This document shows, piece by piece, positions 8,196 through 16,069 of a DNA stretch of 64,000 nt (the first letter of the stretch is position 1; each line of letters starts with the position of its first letter). The stretch lies in the NCBI GenBank assembly GCA_963704025.1, contig CAVPGP010000002.1, positions 992,001 to 1,056,000 on the forward strand. The letters run 5' to 3'. The notes under the pieces were generated by a model. The model did no database searches and was not told the origin of the DNA. It saw nothing but the letters and a program-made list of their open reading frames with translations. This DNA is from CAVPGP01 sp963704025. Its GTDB lineage: Bacteria; Actinomycetota; Thermoleophilia; Gaiellales; Gaiellaceae. The position numbers and the translations under genes are program-made.

Positions 8196-8555
8196 ATGCC
8201 CAGGAAGCATGCACTCGTCGTCGCCGTCGCCCTCGCCATCGCCATCGTCCTCGGCGGCTTTGCGGCAATGCGCTCGGCGGCGCTCTCGTCGTCGGCGCAG
8301 ACGACCTCGACGGCCTCGATCACCCAGCGGGCTCACCGCCTCGACCGCGCGGAGCGGCAGCTGAAGGCGGCACTCGCACGCAAGCCGCCGGCGCTGCCGG
8401 CAATCTCTTCGCACTCGTCGTCCCAGGGCAGGGCAACCCGCGTCGAGTACGTCCGCCCCGCACCGATCGTGATCACGCGCCCCTCGGCGTCACGCGAGCA
8501 CGAGGCCGGCGACGACCACGGCGAGCGCCACGGAGGTCACGGCGAAGATGACTAG
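8196..8555 (+). CDS. Small exported protein with His/Asp-rich tail
   Basis: 119 residues with a strong Shine-Dalgarno (aggagg at 8185-8190) before ATG 8196. An N-terminal helix (HALVVAVALAIAIVLGGFAA) is a signal peptide or membrane anchor. A basic helical stretch (RAHRLDRAERQLKAALARKP) follows, then a low-complexity segment ending REHEAGDDHGERHGGHGEDD, which could bind metal. It is the first gene of the electron-transfer operon and overlaps the next by eight bases (atgactag). The family is not recognised. The tail suggests metal binding outside the membrane; that is inference from composition only. Confidence 0.75.
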   Translation: MPRKHALVVAVALAIAIVLGGFAAMRSAALSSSAQTTSTASITQRAHRLDRAERQLKAALARKPPALPAISSHSSSQGRATRVEYVRPAPIVITRPSASREHEAGDDHGERHGGHGEDD

Positions 8556-8859
8556 CCACGTCGGCCGCCTCTACGCCGCGGCGATCGCGATCGTCGTTCT
8601 CTTCTTGAGCTGGGCGGCGATCGCGGCGCGGCCGTGGGCGCCGCCCGCACAGGATCCGCAGGTCCGGGTCCTCCAGGCGCGGGAGCTGCGGATCCGCAAG
8701 GAGTCGATCCGCGTCCAGACCATCGTCGTGCGCCGCTGGGCGGCGTACCGCAAAGAGCTGGCGCGGCGAAAGGCGCTGGCGGCACAGGCCCCGGTCGTCC
8801 AGGCGCCGGCGGTGCGGGTCGTGACGTTGCCGCCGCTGACGATCACGCGGAGCTCGTGA
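8548..8859 (+). CDS. Small membrane-anchored protein, second gene of the electron-transfer operon
   Basis: 103 residues from ATG 8548. A single N-terminal membrane helix (LYAAAIAIVVLFLSWAAIAA) is followed by a basic, probably alpha-helical exterior segment (VLQARELRIRKESIRVQTIV, then AAYRKELARRKALAAQAP) and a Val/Pro-rich end. Its first helix and basic coil resemble the upstream gene in layout, so the two may be a pair. It overlaps both neighbours (eight bases before; its TGA shares one base with the apbE ATG), so it is co-translated with them. No FMN attachment motif of the S/T-G-A-T type is visible. Function unknown. Confidence 0.7.
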   Translation: MTSHVGRLYAAAIAIVVLFLSWAAIAARPWAPPAQDPQVRVLQARELRIRKESIRVQTIVVRRWAAYRKELARRKALAAQAPVVQAPAVRVVTLPPLTITRSS

Positions 8860-9677
8860 TGAAGCGTCACGTCTTCCGGGCGATGGGGACCGAGGTCGAG
8901 CTGCTCGTCGAGTCGCACGGAGACGGCGAGCCGCGCGGCGCCTTCGCAGCGGTCGAGCGGGAGTTCGAGCGGCTCGAGGCGATCCTCTCTCGCTTCCGCC
9001 CGGAATCGGAGCTCTCGCGCCTGAACCGCGACGGCCGCATCGAGGCAGGCCCCGATCTGCTCCGCGTGGTCACCCTCGCGCTCGAGGCCCGCGTGTCGAC
9101 CGGCGGACTCTTCGACCCGACGATCCACGACGCCCTCGTCGCCGCCGGCTACGACCGCTCCTTCGACGAGCTCCCGCTCGACGCTCCTTGCAACAGACTG
9201 TTGCAAGGGCACCGCGCCGGCCAGGTGCTGGTCACGGGGTCCACGATCGAGCTCCGCGGCGGCACAAAGCTGGATCTGGGCGGGATCGGCAAGGGCTACG
9301 CCGTCGACCGCGCCTGCGAGATCCTCGCCGCGACCGGCCCTTGCCTCGTCAACGCGGGCGGTGACCTCGCCGTCCGCGGGGGCTCCTGGCCCGTCGGCGC
9401 GGGCGGCGTCACGCTGCTGCTCGAGTCGGGTGCGGTGGCGACCTCCGGCCGCGACCGGCGCCGATGGCGTCGCGGCGGCGAGGAGCGCCATCACCTGATC
9501 GACCCGCGCACGGGGCGCCCCGCGGGCCCGGGGCTCCGGAGCGCGACCGTCGTCGGATCCAGCGCGGTCGAGGCGGAGGTGCTCGCCAAGGTCGCCTTCC
9601 TCGGCGGGCCTGTCGACGCACCCCGGATCCTCGTCGACGCAGACGGCACGGCGACACTTGCAGGAGGCCTCGCATGA
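8859..9677 (+). CDS. apbE: FAD:protein FMN transferase (ApbE family)
   Basis: Cleaves FAD and attaches the FMN moiety covalently to a Thr/Ser of a partner protein. 272 residues, with MGTEVELLVE near the N-terminus, the segment FSRFRPESELSRLN, the FAD-binding LDLGGIGKGYAVDRA, NAGGDLAVRG and the metal-site region HHLIDPRTGRPAG near residue 210. There is no signal peptide or lipobox, so it appears cytoplasmic here, unlike many lipoprotein ApbE enzymes. ATG 8859 overlaps the previous stop (tgatga) and the end overlaps the next gene (ATGA). The usual partner, an FMN-binding-domain protein, is not seen in this operon. Confidence 0.93.
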   Translation: MKRHVFRAMGTEVELLVESHGDGEPRGAFAAVEREFERLEAILSRFRPESELSRLNRDGRIEAGPDLLRVVTLALEARVSTGGLFDPTIHDALVAAGYDRSFDELPLDAPCNRLLQGHRAGQVLVTGSTIELRGGTKLDLGGIGKGYAVDRACEILAATGPCLVNAGGDLAVRGGSWPVGAGGVTLLLESGAVATSGRDRRRWRRGGEERHHLIDPRTGRPAGPGLRSATVVGSSAVEAEVLAKVAFLGGPVDAPRILVDADGTATLAGGLA

Positions 9678-10219
9678 AGGATCCGACGTTCTGGATCCTC
9701 GCGCGGGCGAGCGGGCTCACCGCTTACGTCCTCCTGACGCTCTCGGTCCTCGCCGGGCTGGTGCTCAAGTCGCGGCCGGTCGGCAACCGCCTTCGCCCGG
9801 CCGCGGTCACGGACACGCACCGCACGCTGGCGCTCCTTGGGCTCGGCGCCGTGGCGCTGCACGGCGTCACGCTCGTGCTGGACTCCACGGTGAGGATCAC
9901 GCCGCTCGCGCTTCTCGTACCCGGTCTCGCGCCCTACCGGCCACTCTGGACTGGCCTGGGCGTGCTCGCCGCGGAGCTGATGCTCGTGGTCTACGCGTCC
10001 TTCTCCCTGCGCAAGCGCATCGGCCCGACGAACTGGCGCCGCCTGCACTGGGCCGTCTACGGGGTCTTCGCCGCCGCCACGCTCCACGGCGTCGCCGCCG
10101 GCACCGACACGAGCCGGCCGTGGGCGACGGCGCTCTACCTCGGCGCCGTCTTCGCCGTGGCGGCGGCAACCGCCTTCCGCTTCCTCACGAACCCCGTTGC
10201 GAAAGGAGCAACACCATGA
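9674..10219 (+). CDS. Ferric-reductase/NOX-like haem b membrane protein
   Basis: 181 residues with about six membrane helices. Two helices carry paired histidines with spacings H-X13-H (THRTLALLGLGAVALHG) and H-X12-H (LHWAVYGVFAAATLHG), the arrangement that holds two stacked b haems in NADPH oxidases and ferric reductases. It has no flavin or NAD domain of its own, so electrons must come from another protein; the ferredoxin and ferredoxin reductase encoded next are the obvious donors. It begins in the apbE stop (ATGA) and ends in the ferredoxin start (ATGA). Expected role: moving electrons across the cytoplasmic membrane to metal, oxygen or a periplasmic acceptor. MsrQ/YedZ-like membrane subunits are a related alternative. 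Confidence 0.85.
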   Translation: MKDPTFWILARASGLTAYVLLTLSVLAGLVLKSRPVGNRLRPAAVTDTHRTLALLGLGAVALHGVTLVLDSTVRITPLALLVPGLAPYRPLWTGLGVLAAELMLVVYASFSLRKRIGPTNWRRLHWAVYGVFAAATLHGVAAGTDTSRPWATALYLGAVFAVAAATAFRFLTNPVAKGATP

Positions 10220-10416
10220 GCTATCGGATCGAGATCGACCGCAGCCTCTGCAGCGGCTTCGGCTCCTGCCTGCAGGCTGCGCCCGGGGCGTTCGAACTCG
10301 ACGCGGGCGGCATCGCGACGCCGCTCGTCGTCCTCTCGGAGGATCCCGCCGTGCTCGAGGCCGCGGCCTCGTGCCCGATGGGCGCGATCACCGTGGTCGA
10401 GGAGGCGGCGGCCTGA
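10216..10416 (+). CDS. [3Fe-4S] ferredoxin, P450-donor type
   Basis: A 66-residue ferredoxin. It has DRSLCSGFGSCLQAAPGAFE and AASCPMGAITVVEE, so Cys 12, Cys 18 and one C-terminal Cys-Pro are present, while the residue that would be the fourth cluster ligand is Gly. That is the pattern of [3Fe-4S] ferredoxins that serve cytochromes P450. No P450 gene is near, and the gene sits between a haem membrane protein and a ferredoxin reductase, overlapping both by one to four bases, so here it more likely carries electrons from the reductase to the membrane haem protein. Confidence 0.9.
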   Translation: MSYRIEIDRSLCSGFGSCLQAAPGAFELDAGGIATPLVVLSEDPAVLEAAASCPMGAITVVEEAAA

Positions 10417-11471
10417 TGGAGACGACCCTGATCGTGGGCGCCGGGCTCGCCGGCGCCCGCTGCGCCGAGACGCTGCGCGCGCACGGGTACGACGGCCGGA
10501 TCCTGCTCGTCGGCGACGAGCCGCATGCCCCCTACGAGCGGCCCGCCCTCTCGAAGGAGCTGCTCGCCGGGTCGCGGGACGAGGTCTCGCTGCGGCCGGA
10601 CGCGTTCTGGGAGTCGCAGCGGATCGAGCTGCGGACAGGGACGCGCGTGACGTCCGTCGACCCCGTGCGGCGCACGGCGCTCGCCGGCGGAGTCGTCCTC
10701 CGCTGGGACGCGCTCGTGCTGGCGACCGGCGCGCGGCCTCGACGGCTGCGCGGACCGCGGCCGGACGGCGTGCACGAGCTTCGGACACTCGCGGATGCGC
10801 TCGCGCTCCGCGAGGCGCTTCGGCCTGGGCGCCGGCTGGTCGTCGTCGGCAGCGGCTTCGTCGGGGCCGAGGCGGCGACGACCGCGGCTTCGCTCGGCCT
10901 CGACGTGACCGTCCTCGAAGCGGGCTCGGAGCCGCTCGGAGGCCTGCTCGGGCCGAAGGTCGGCGGCCTGCTCGCCGGCCGCTACCGGGAGCACGGGATC
11001 CAGCTCCTCCTCGGAGCGCCCGTGGCCCGCGTGGGCCCCCAGGCGGTGCGACTCGCCGACGGGCGCCGTGTCGGCTTCGACGTGCTGCTCGTCGCGGTCG
11101 GCGTCGAGCCGGCGCGCGAGCTGGTCGCTCCAGCCCTGACGCCGGGGGTGCTGCTGGCCGGCGACGTCACGGGAACGGGCCACTGGGCGGCGGCCGCCGA
11201 GCAGGGGATCGCCGCCGCGCTCTCGCTGCTCGGCCTCGAGGCACCGCCGCGTCAGCCGCCGTACGTCTGGTCCGACCAGCTCGGCCTCCGCCTGCAGCTC
11301 GTGGGCGACCCGCGCGGCGCCGCCCGCGTCGAGCTCGAAGGCGGCGCCGACGGCTTCACGGGGCGCTTCGTCGACGAGCGCGGCGTCCTCGTCGCCGCGC
11401 TGGCTGTCAATCGGCCGGCGCTCGTCCCTGCCTTCAGGCGCGAGCTGGCGGCGCTACCCTCGGCGGCATGA
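10416..11471 (+). CDS. FAD-dependent NAD(P)H:ferredoxin reductase
   Basis: 351 residues of the putidaredoxin-reductase/BphA4 type. Motifs: FAD-binding LIVGAGLAGARCAETL (5-20), YERPALSKELLAG, LVLATGARPRRL, the second nucleotide fold VVVGSGFVGAEAATTAASLG (about 140), and the FAD-binding C-terminal part GVLLAGDVTGTGHWAAAAEQG, followed by the Reductase_C domain with YVWSDQLGLRLQLVG. It reduces the ferredoxin encoded immediately upstream using NADH or NADPH. ATG 10416 shares a base with the ferredoxin stop, and its own stop overlaps the next gene (ATGA). Confidence 0.93.
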   Translation: METTLIVGAGLAGARCAETLRAHGYDGRILLVGDEPHAPYERPALSKELLAGSRDEVSLRPDAFWESQRIELRTGTRVTSVDPVRRTALAGGVVLRWDALVLATGARPRRLRGPRPDGVHELRTLADALALREALRPGRRLVVVGSGFVGAEAATTAASLGLDVTVLEAGSEPLGGLLGPKVGGLLAGRYREHGIQLLLGAPVARVGPQAVRLADGRRVGFDVLLVAVGVEPARELVAPALTPGVLLAGDVTGTGHWAAAAEQGIAAALSLLGLEAPPRQPPYVWSDQLGLRLQLVGDPRGAARVELEGGADGFTGRFVDERGVLVAALAVNRPALVPAFRRELAALPSAA

Positions 11472-11722
11472 AGGTCGCCCTCTGGACCCTCGCCGTCCTC
11501 GCGGCGGTCGCGGTCGCCCTGGCGGCGAACGTGCTCCTGCTGCGGACCGACGGCAGCCGCACCGAGCCCATCGGGACCTTGAGCCCGAAGCTCGTTCGCG
11601 CACCGATCCAGCCGGCCACCCGCACGCGACCGGCGGCGGCGACCACGACGACGACACAGCAGACGACCACCGTCGACGACCACGGCGCCAGCACGGGCCG
11701 AGATCATCCCGAGGACGACTGA
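11468..11722 (+). CDS. Small secreted or anchored Thr/Pro-rich protein
   Basis: 84 residues: an N-terminal hydrophobic helix (LWTLAVLAAVAVALAANVLL) followed by a low-complexity Thr/Pro/Arg tail (TRTRPAAATTTTTQQTTTVD) ending in DHPEDD. It overlaps the ferredoxin reductase stop by four bases, which argues for translation. It looks like an anchored stalk; no cofactor motif is visible. It closes the operon. The following 116 bases up to 11838 hold no gene. Confidence 0.6.
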   Translation: MKVALWTLAVLAAVAVALAANVLLLRTDGSRTEPIGTLSPKLVRAPIQPATRTRPAAATTTTTQQTTTVDDHGASTGRDHPEDD

Positions 11723-11838
11723 TCGCCTCCAGCGATAGCTGAAGCGCAGGTCGGCGAACCGTCCAATCCGCCGCGCCGCGAATCCGTCTCAGCGAGCACG
11801 AGGCAGGTGTCTCGAAGGCAACCGAGAGGGAGGGTCCC

Positions 11839-12804
11839 GTGGCGGTGTACCTCGTGAGACGTCTGCTCTGGGCGATCGTGCTCTTCCTCGCGGTCACCCT
11901 GGTCACCTACGTCATCTTCTTCATCGTCCCGGCGAACCCGGCCCGCCTCGCCTGCGGCCAACGGGCCACCCAGGACTGCGTCGACCGCGCCGCCAAGTAC
12001 CTCGGCACCGACCAGCCGATCTACGTCCAGTACGGACGGTTCCTGAAGCGGCTGGTCGTCCACCAGGACCTCGGCCGCTCGTTCACGAACCGCCAGAGTG
12101 TCAACCACGTGATCGCCGAGGCCGCGCCGGTGACCGCATCGCTGCTCTTCGGCGGGATGATCTTCTGGCTCCTGCTCGCGATCCCGATCGGGATCATGTC
12201 GGCGCTGCGGCCGCGATCGCTCTTAGACCGAGTGGCGATGATCTTCGTCCTCGTCGGGATCAGCGCGCACCCGGTCTGGATCGGGCTGATCTTCGCGTAC
12301 TTCATCGGCTACAAGGCAGGGTTGACGCCGATCACAGGCTACTGCGACCTGTGGTACCCGAGCGGCGACTGCGGCGGCCCCGCGCAGTGGGCCTACCACC
12401 TGATCCTCCCGTGGGCGACGTTCGCCATCCTCTACGCCGCGACCTACGTGCGGTTCATCCGGGCGAACGTGATGGAGACCATGAACGAGGACTACGTGCG
12501 CACCGCGCGCGCCAAGGGCGCACCGGAGAGCCGCGTCCTCCGCTCGCACGTGCTCCGGAACGCGATGCTGCCGATCGTCACCATCCTCGGGCTGGACATC
12601 GCCATCGGACTGGGCGGGGCCGTCTTCACGGAGACGGTCTACGGCCTGCCCGGGCTGGGCAAGACGGCAATCGGGGCCGTCGACAACTTCGACCTCCCCA
12701 CGGTGCAGGGGATCGTCGTCTTCAGCACGTGCGTGATCATCGTCTTCAACCTGATCGTCGACACGCTCTACGCGTGGATCGACCCGCGGATCCGGCTCAC
12801 GTGA
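11839..12804 (+). CDS. ABC transporter permease, DppB/OppB type (orphan)
   Basis: 321 residues with six membrane helices. The N-terminal VYLVRRLLWAIVLFLAVTLVTY is the DppB-type first helix. DYVRTARAKGAPESRVLRSHVLRNAMLPIVT (about 220-250) is the EAA loop that docks on the ATPase, and YGLPGLGKTAIGAVDNFDLP and DPRIRLT at the end are also standard. GTG 11839 follows a purine-rich site (gagggaggg). Peptide/nickel transporters need a second permease, ATPases and a binding protein; none is beside this gene, which is followed by degV on the other strand. Either the partners are elsewhere or this is a leftover. Confidence 0.9.
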   Translation: MAVYLVRRLLWAIVLFLAVTLVTYVIFFIVPANPARLACGQRATQDCVDRAAKYLGTDQPIYVQYGRFLKRLVVHQDLGRSFTNRQSVNHVIAEAAPVTASLLFGGMIFWLLLAIPIGIMSALRPRSLLDRVAMIFVLVGISAHPVWIGLIFAYFIGYKAGLTPITGYCDLWYPSGDCGGPAQWAYHLILPWATFAILYAATYVRFIRANVMETMNEDYVRTARAKGAPESRVLRSHVLRNAMLPIVTILGLDIAIGLGGAVFTETVYGLPGLGKTAIGAVDNFDLPTVQGIVVFSTCVIIVFNLIVDTLYAWIDPRIRLT

Positions 12805-12816
12805 TGCGGACGCGCG

Positions 12817-13701
12817 CTAAGAAACCGGGTCGCTGAACCAGAAGAACCCGACGGTGCCCGGGCCGGCGTGCGAGCCGACGACGGCGCCGAGGGTCGTCGC
12901 AGCGTCGATCGTCGCGTTGGGGCGCACGTGCTCGACGAGCTCCGTGAGCGCGCGCAGGCGCTCCGGCGCCGCCGCGTGGGCGATGCCGACCCGCAGGTGC
13001 TCGTCGTCGAGGCTCGTCGTCGCCTCGAACGTCTCCTCGAACTCGAGGAAGGCCTTGTGGTTCCCGCGCACGCGCTTGATGGGCAGCACCTCGCCGTCCT
13101 GGATCGAGAGGATCGGCTTCACGTGCAGGAGGTTTCCGGCCAGCGCGGCGGCGCGCCCGATCCGGCCGCCCTTCCGCAGGTACTCGAGCGTGTCGACGGT
13201 GAAGAGAAGGCCCGCCTCGCGCGGGTAACGCTCGACCAGCGCTGCGATCTCCTCGTCGGTCGTGCCGCGGTCGAGCCGGCGCTGGACGGCGAGGCCCAGC
13301 ATCGCCGTCGCCGCCGAGGCGGTCTGCGAGTCGTAGACGCGCACCCGCGCGCCCTCCAGCTGGTCGGCGGCGGTGCGCGCGCTCTGCACCGTCCCCGAGA
13401 GCTTGGCGGAGATGTGCAGCGACACGATGCGCTCGTAGCCGGAGAGCCCCTCGTAGGCGGCGAGGAAGTCCCCCGGGGTCGGCTGCGACGTCGTCGGCAG
13501 CTCGGGCGCCGTGCGGAGCCGCTCGTAGAACTCGAGCGGGCCGAGCTCCTCGTAGTCCTTGAAGCTCTCGTCCCCGAAACGGACGTAGAGCGGCACGACA
13601 CGCCAGTTGGGAAAGCGCTCGGGCGCCTCCGGGAAGTCGGCGGTCGAGTCGAGGACGATCGCGGTGTTGTCGCTGTTCAACTGCATCGGGTCGAGCTGCA
13701 T
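12817..13701 (-). CDS. DegV-family fatty-acid-binding protein (FakB-like)
   Basis: 294 residues. AIVLDSTADFPEAP near the start, PLYVRFGDESFKDYEEL, TSQPTPGDFLAAYEG, the lipid-head motif VSLHISAKLSGTVQSA and the binding segment GLLFTVDTLEYLRKGGRIG are hallmarks of DegV/FakB. FakB presents a bound fatty acid to FakA, which phosphorylates it for phospholipid synthesis. The fakA gene is two genes upstream in the same run, supporting that role. Nine bases separate it from the receiver gene. DegV stop 12817 converges with the permease stop at 12804 with 12 bases between. Confidence 0.92.
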   Translation of the reverse strand: MQLDPMQLNSDNTAIVLDSTADFPEAPERFPNWRVVPLYVRFGDESFKDYEELGPLEFYERLRTAPELPTTSQPTPGDFLAAYEGLSGYERIVSLHISAKLSGTVQSARTAADQLEGARVRVYDSQTASAATAMLGLAVQRRLDRGTTDEEIAALVERYPREAGLLFTVDTLEYLRKGGRIGRAAALAGNLLHVKPILSIQDGEVLPIKRVRGNHKAFLEFEETFEATTSLDDEHLRVGIAHAAAPERLRALTELVEHVRPNATIDAATTLGAVVGSHAGPGTVGFFWFSDPVS

Positions 13702-13710
13702 GCTCGTCGA

Positions 13711-14088
13711 TCAACGGCCTGCAGCCGTGTGGATCGCCGCGATGATCTCATCAAGCTCCTCGTCCTTGGTGAGACAGGCAACGGCGCCGGCGGCGAGGAT
13801 CGCCTCGATCTCCCGGCGGGAGACGGAGGCCGTCAGGCAGACGACTGCGGTCTCCGGGTTGGCGTCGAGGATCTCGCGGGTCGCCTGCGCCCCGTCGAGG
13901 CCCGGTAGCCGGTAGTCCATCAGGACGACGTCGGGCTGGTGCTCGGTGACGGCGAGCGCCGCGTCGGAGCCGTTGTCGACCGTCGCGACCACGTCGAGCT
14001 CCGGCCGCAGCTCGAACAGCAGCTCGAGCGCCTCGCTGAAGATCTTGTTGTCCTCGACGAGCACGAGCCTGATCGGGTCCTCGTTCAC
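13711..14088 (-). CDS. Stand-alone receiver-domain response regulator
   Basis: 125 residues, a complete NarL-type receiver and nothing else: LVLVEDNKIFSEALELLFEL, phospho-acceptor Asp in DVVLMDYRLPGLDGAQ, Thr in VVCLTASVSRRE and Lys in VACLTKDEELDEII. There is no DNA-binding or enzyme domain, so output would be by protein contact. It has a GTG start and lies between fakA (37 bases upstream) and degV (nine bases downstream). No kinase is adjacent. The position suggests a phosphorylation input to the fatty acid kinase system; that is inference from gene order. Confidence 0.9.
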   Translation of the reverse strand: MNEDPIRLVLVEDNKIFSEALELLFELRPELDVVATVDNGSDAALAVTEHQPDVVLMDYRLPGLDGAQATREILDANPETAVVCLTASVSRREIEAILAAGAVACLTKDEELDEIIAAIHTAAGR

Positions 14089-14125
14089 CGGTTGACACTC
14101 CCCTCAGGCGTCGAGGTTCTAACTC

Positions 14126-15697
14126 CTACTCGGCCGAGAGCAGCAGCGGGTAGTGCGGCTGCCCGCCCTCGTGCACCTCGAGCTCGACCTCCGGATGGTC
14201 GCGCTCGACGCGCGACAGGACGCCGTTGAGAACCGGCGAGCCGTCGCCGGTGAGCAGCGTCAGCACGCCGCGGGGCTCGGACAGCAGGTGCTCCACGACC
14301 GCGGAGGCGACCTCGTCGAACCCGACGCCGCCGGCCACGGCCTCGCCCTCGACGAGGCCGAGGAAGGAGCCCTTCCGAATCTCGAGGCCGTTCAGCTCGA
14401 CGTCGCGCGAGGCGACCGTGACGGCTCCGGTGGCGACCTCCCCGAGCACTTCCCCCATCGCTGCGACATTCTCCTCGACGGCGCGGGAGGCGTCGAACGC
14501 GACCATCGCCGCCAGACCGGCCGGCAGCGAGACGGTCGGCAGCACCCGGACCCGCTTCGACGAGTGGTCGGCGGCCTGCTCGGCGCTCATGATCACGTTC
14601 TTGTTGTTCGGCAGGACGACCACCTCGTCGACGGGCGACGACTCGATCGCCTCGAGGAGCTCGGCGGTCGAGGGGTTCATCGTCTTGCCGCCGTCGATCA
14701 CGCGGGCGCCGAGGCTCTCGAACAGGGCGCGGTTGCCTCGGCCGACGGCGACGGCGACGGCGTCGGTCGTGCCCGTCGGCTGCGCCGCGGCGCCCGGGCC
14801 CGTCGCCAGCAGCCGTCCCTCGCGCTGCTGCGTCTGCTCGTGCATGTTCGCGATCTCGACGCCTGAGATCGCACCCTGCGCGACGCCGAGGCTGAGCGCC
14901 CGCCCGGGGTCGTCCGTGTGCACGTGCACCTTGAGAGCGCTCGGGTCGCCGACGACGAGCAGCGAGTCGCCGAGCCGCTCCAGCTCGTCCTCGAGGGACT
15001 CCGCGTCGAGATCCTCCCCCTCGACGAGGAAGACCGTGCAGTAGCGGAAGGGGGACAGCTCCTGGTGAATCGCCTCGACGCCGAGCTCGTGGCGCTCGGC
15101 GGGCGGCTCCGGCAGCGTCTCGCCGTTCAGGGCGGCGGTGATCCCTCGGACGATCTCGACGAGGCCAGCGGCGCCGGAGTCGACGACGCCCGCCTCCTTG
15201 AGCACGTCGAGCATCTCGGTCGTCCGCGCGACACAGTCGTCGCCGCGCTCGACGAGCTTCGCCAGCAGCTCCCCGTGCGGCAGCCCGCGCCGGGCCTCGG
15301 CCTCCTCGGCGAGCTCGCGAATGGCGGTCAGCATGGTCCCCTCGACGGGCCGGCGGACGGCGCGATAGGCGGCGTCCGAAGCCGAGCGGAACGCCTTCGC
15401 GAGGTCGTCCGACCCGGCGAGGACGTCGGCGGCGCCGCGCACGATCTGCGAGAGGATCACCCCGGAGTTGCCGCGCGCACCCATCAGGGCCGCGCGGCTG
15501 ATCTCCTTGGCGATCGCCTCGCGCTCGGTCGCCGAGGACGACTGCACCGCCTCGTCGATCGCGCGCATCGTCAGCGTCAGGTTCGTCCCCGTGTCGCCGT
15601 CCGGGACGGGATAGACGTTGAGATCGTCGATGCGCTTTCTGCTCGCCTCGATCGCGGCCAGGGCCCCGCGGGAGAGCTCCTGCACGCGCTCGATCAC
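14126..15697 (-). CDS. fakA: Fatty acid kinase, FakA/DAK2-domain protein
   Basis: 523 residues from the GTG at 15697, which overlaps the asp23 stop (GTGA); longer upstream readings translate asp23 out of frame. The N-terminal Dhal kinase domain has NVYPVPDGDTGTNLTLTMRA (ATP/Mg site), MGARGNSGVILSQI and VVDSGAAGLVEI. The middle and C-terminal DegV-binding part has VHVHTDDPGRALSLG, VVLPNNKNVIMSAEQAA and the TLLTGDGSP end. It phosphorylates fatty acids presented by FakB/DegV proteins. Gene order rpmB, asp23, fakA is widely conserved in Gram-positive bacteria. Confidence 0.92.
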   Translation of the reverse strand: MIERVQELSRGALAAIEASRKRIDDLNVYPVPDGDTGTNLTLTMRAIDEAVQSSSATEREAIAKEISRAALMGARGNSGVILSQIVRGAADVLAGSDDLAKAFRSASDAAYRAVRRPVEGTMLTAIRELAEEAEARRGLPHGELLAKLVERGDDCVARTTEMLDVLKEAGVVDSGAAGLVEIVRGITAALNGETLPEPPAERHELGVEAIHQELSPFRYCTVFLVEGEDLDAESLEDELERLGDSLLVVGDPSALKVHVHTDDPGRALSLGVAQGAISGVEIANMHEQTQQREGRLLATGPGAAAQPTGTTDAVAVAVGRGNRALFESLGARVIDGGKTMNPSTAELLEAIESSPVDEVVVLPNNKNVIMSAEQAADHSSKRVRVLPTVSLPAGLAAMVAFDASRAVEENVAAMGEVLGEVATGAVTVASRDVELNGLEIRKGSFLGLVEGEAVAGGVGFDEVASAVVEHLLSEPRGVLTLLTGDGSPVLNGVLSRVERDHPEVELEVHEGGQPHYPLLLSAE

Positions 15698-16035
15698 GCC
15701 GACCGCCGCACCTTCTGGATGTGCACCTCGACCCCGTCGACGCCCAACCCGGTCATGCGCTCGACTTCGTAGGCGACGCGCGACCGGACCGTCGCGGCCA
15801 CCTCGGCCAGATTGAGGCCGTGCTCGACGGCGACGTACAGCGCGATCCGCAGCGCGCCGTCCCGGCTGTCGATCTGGATCCCGTCCTTTCGCAGCAGCTT
15901 GCCTGCGAGGCTCGGCGCCTCGAGGCCCACCACCCCGTAGCACTCCGCGGCCGTGTGCTCGACGATCTGGGCGACGGCGTCCGACGAGATCCTGACTGCG
16001 CCCAGCTCGGACGGGATCGAGAGATGGTCGCTCAC
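15694..16035 (-). CDS. Asp23/Gls24 family envelope protein
   Basis: 113 residues with GAVRISSDAVAQIVEHTAAECYGVVGL, a central beta region (LRIALYVAVEHGLNLAEVAA) and MTGLGVDGVEVHIQKVR, the full Asp23 fold at normal length. Family members sit at the cytoplasmic face of the membrane and are tied to envelope stress and lipid metabolism. Start is GTG 16035. It overlaps fakA by four bases and follows rpmB by 34, so all three are probably co-transcribed. Confidence 0.93.
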   Translation of the reverse strand: MSDHLSIPSELGAVRISSDAVAQIVEHTAAECYGVVGLEAPSLAGKLLRKDGIQIDSRDGALRIALYVAVEHGLNLAEVAATVRSRVAYEVERMTGLGVDGVEVHIQKVRRSA

Positions 16036-16069
16036 GCAGGGTTGGACCCTACCCCGCGCCCGAAGGTTG

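Noticed and set aside
7396..8268. Response regulator of 290 residues starting at 8268
   Set aside because: The extra N-terminus runs antisense through the first operon gene and its promoter and has no receiver-domain resemblance.
10195..10216. KGATP at the C-terminus of the haem membrane protein as an ApbE flavinylation site
   Set aside because: FMN attachment motifs need a Ser/Thr-Gly-Ala-Thr/Ser core in a folded domain; this is Lys-Gly-Ala-Thr-Pro at the very end of the chain and encoded in the ferredoxin ribosome-site region.
14126..15943. FakA with an 82-residue basic N-terminal extension
   Set aside because: The extension is asp23 read out of frame; the GTG at 15697 gives the normal protein.
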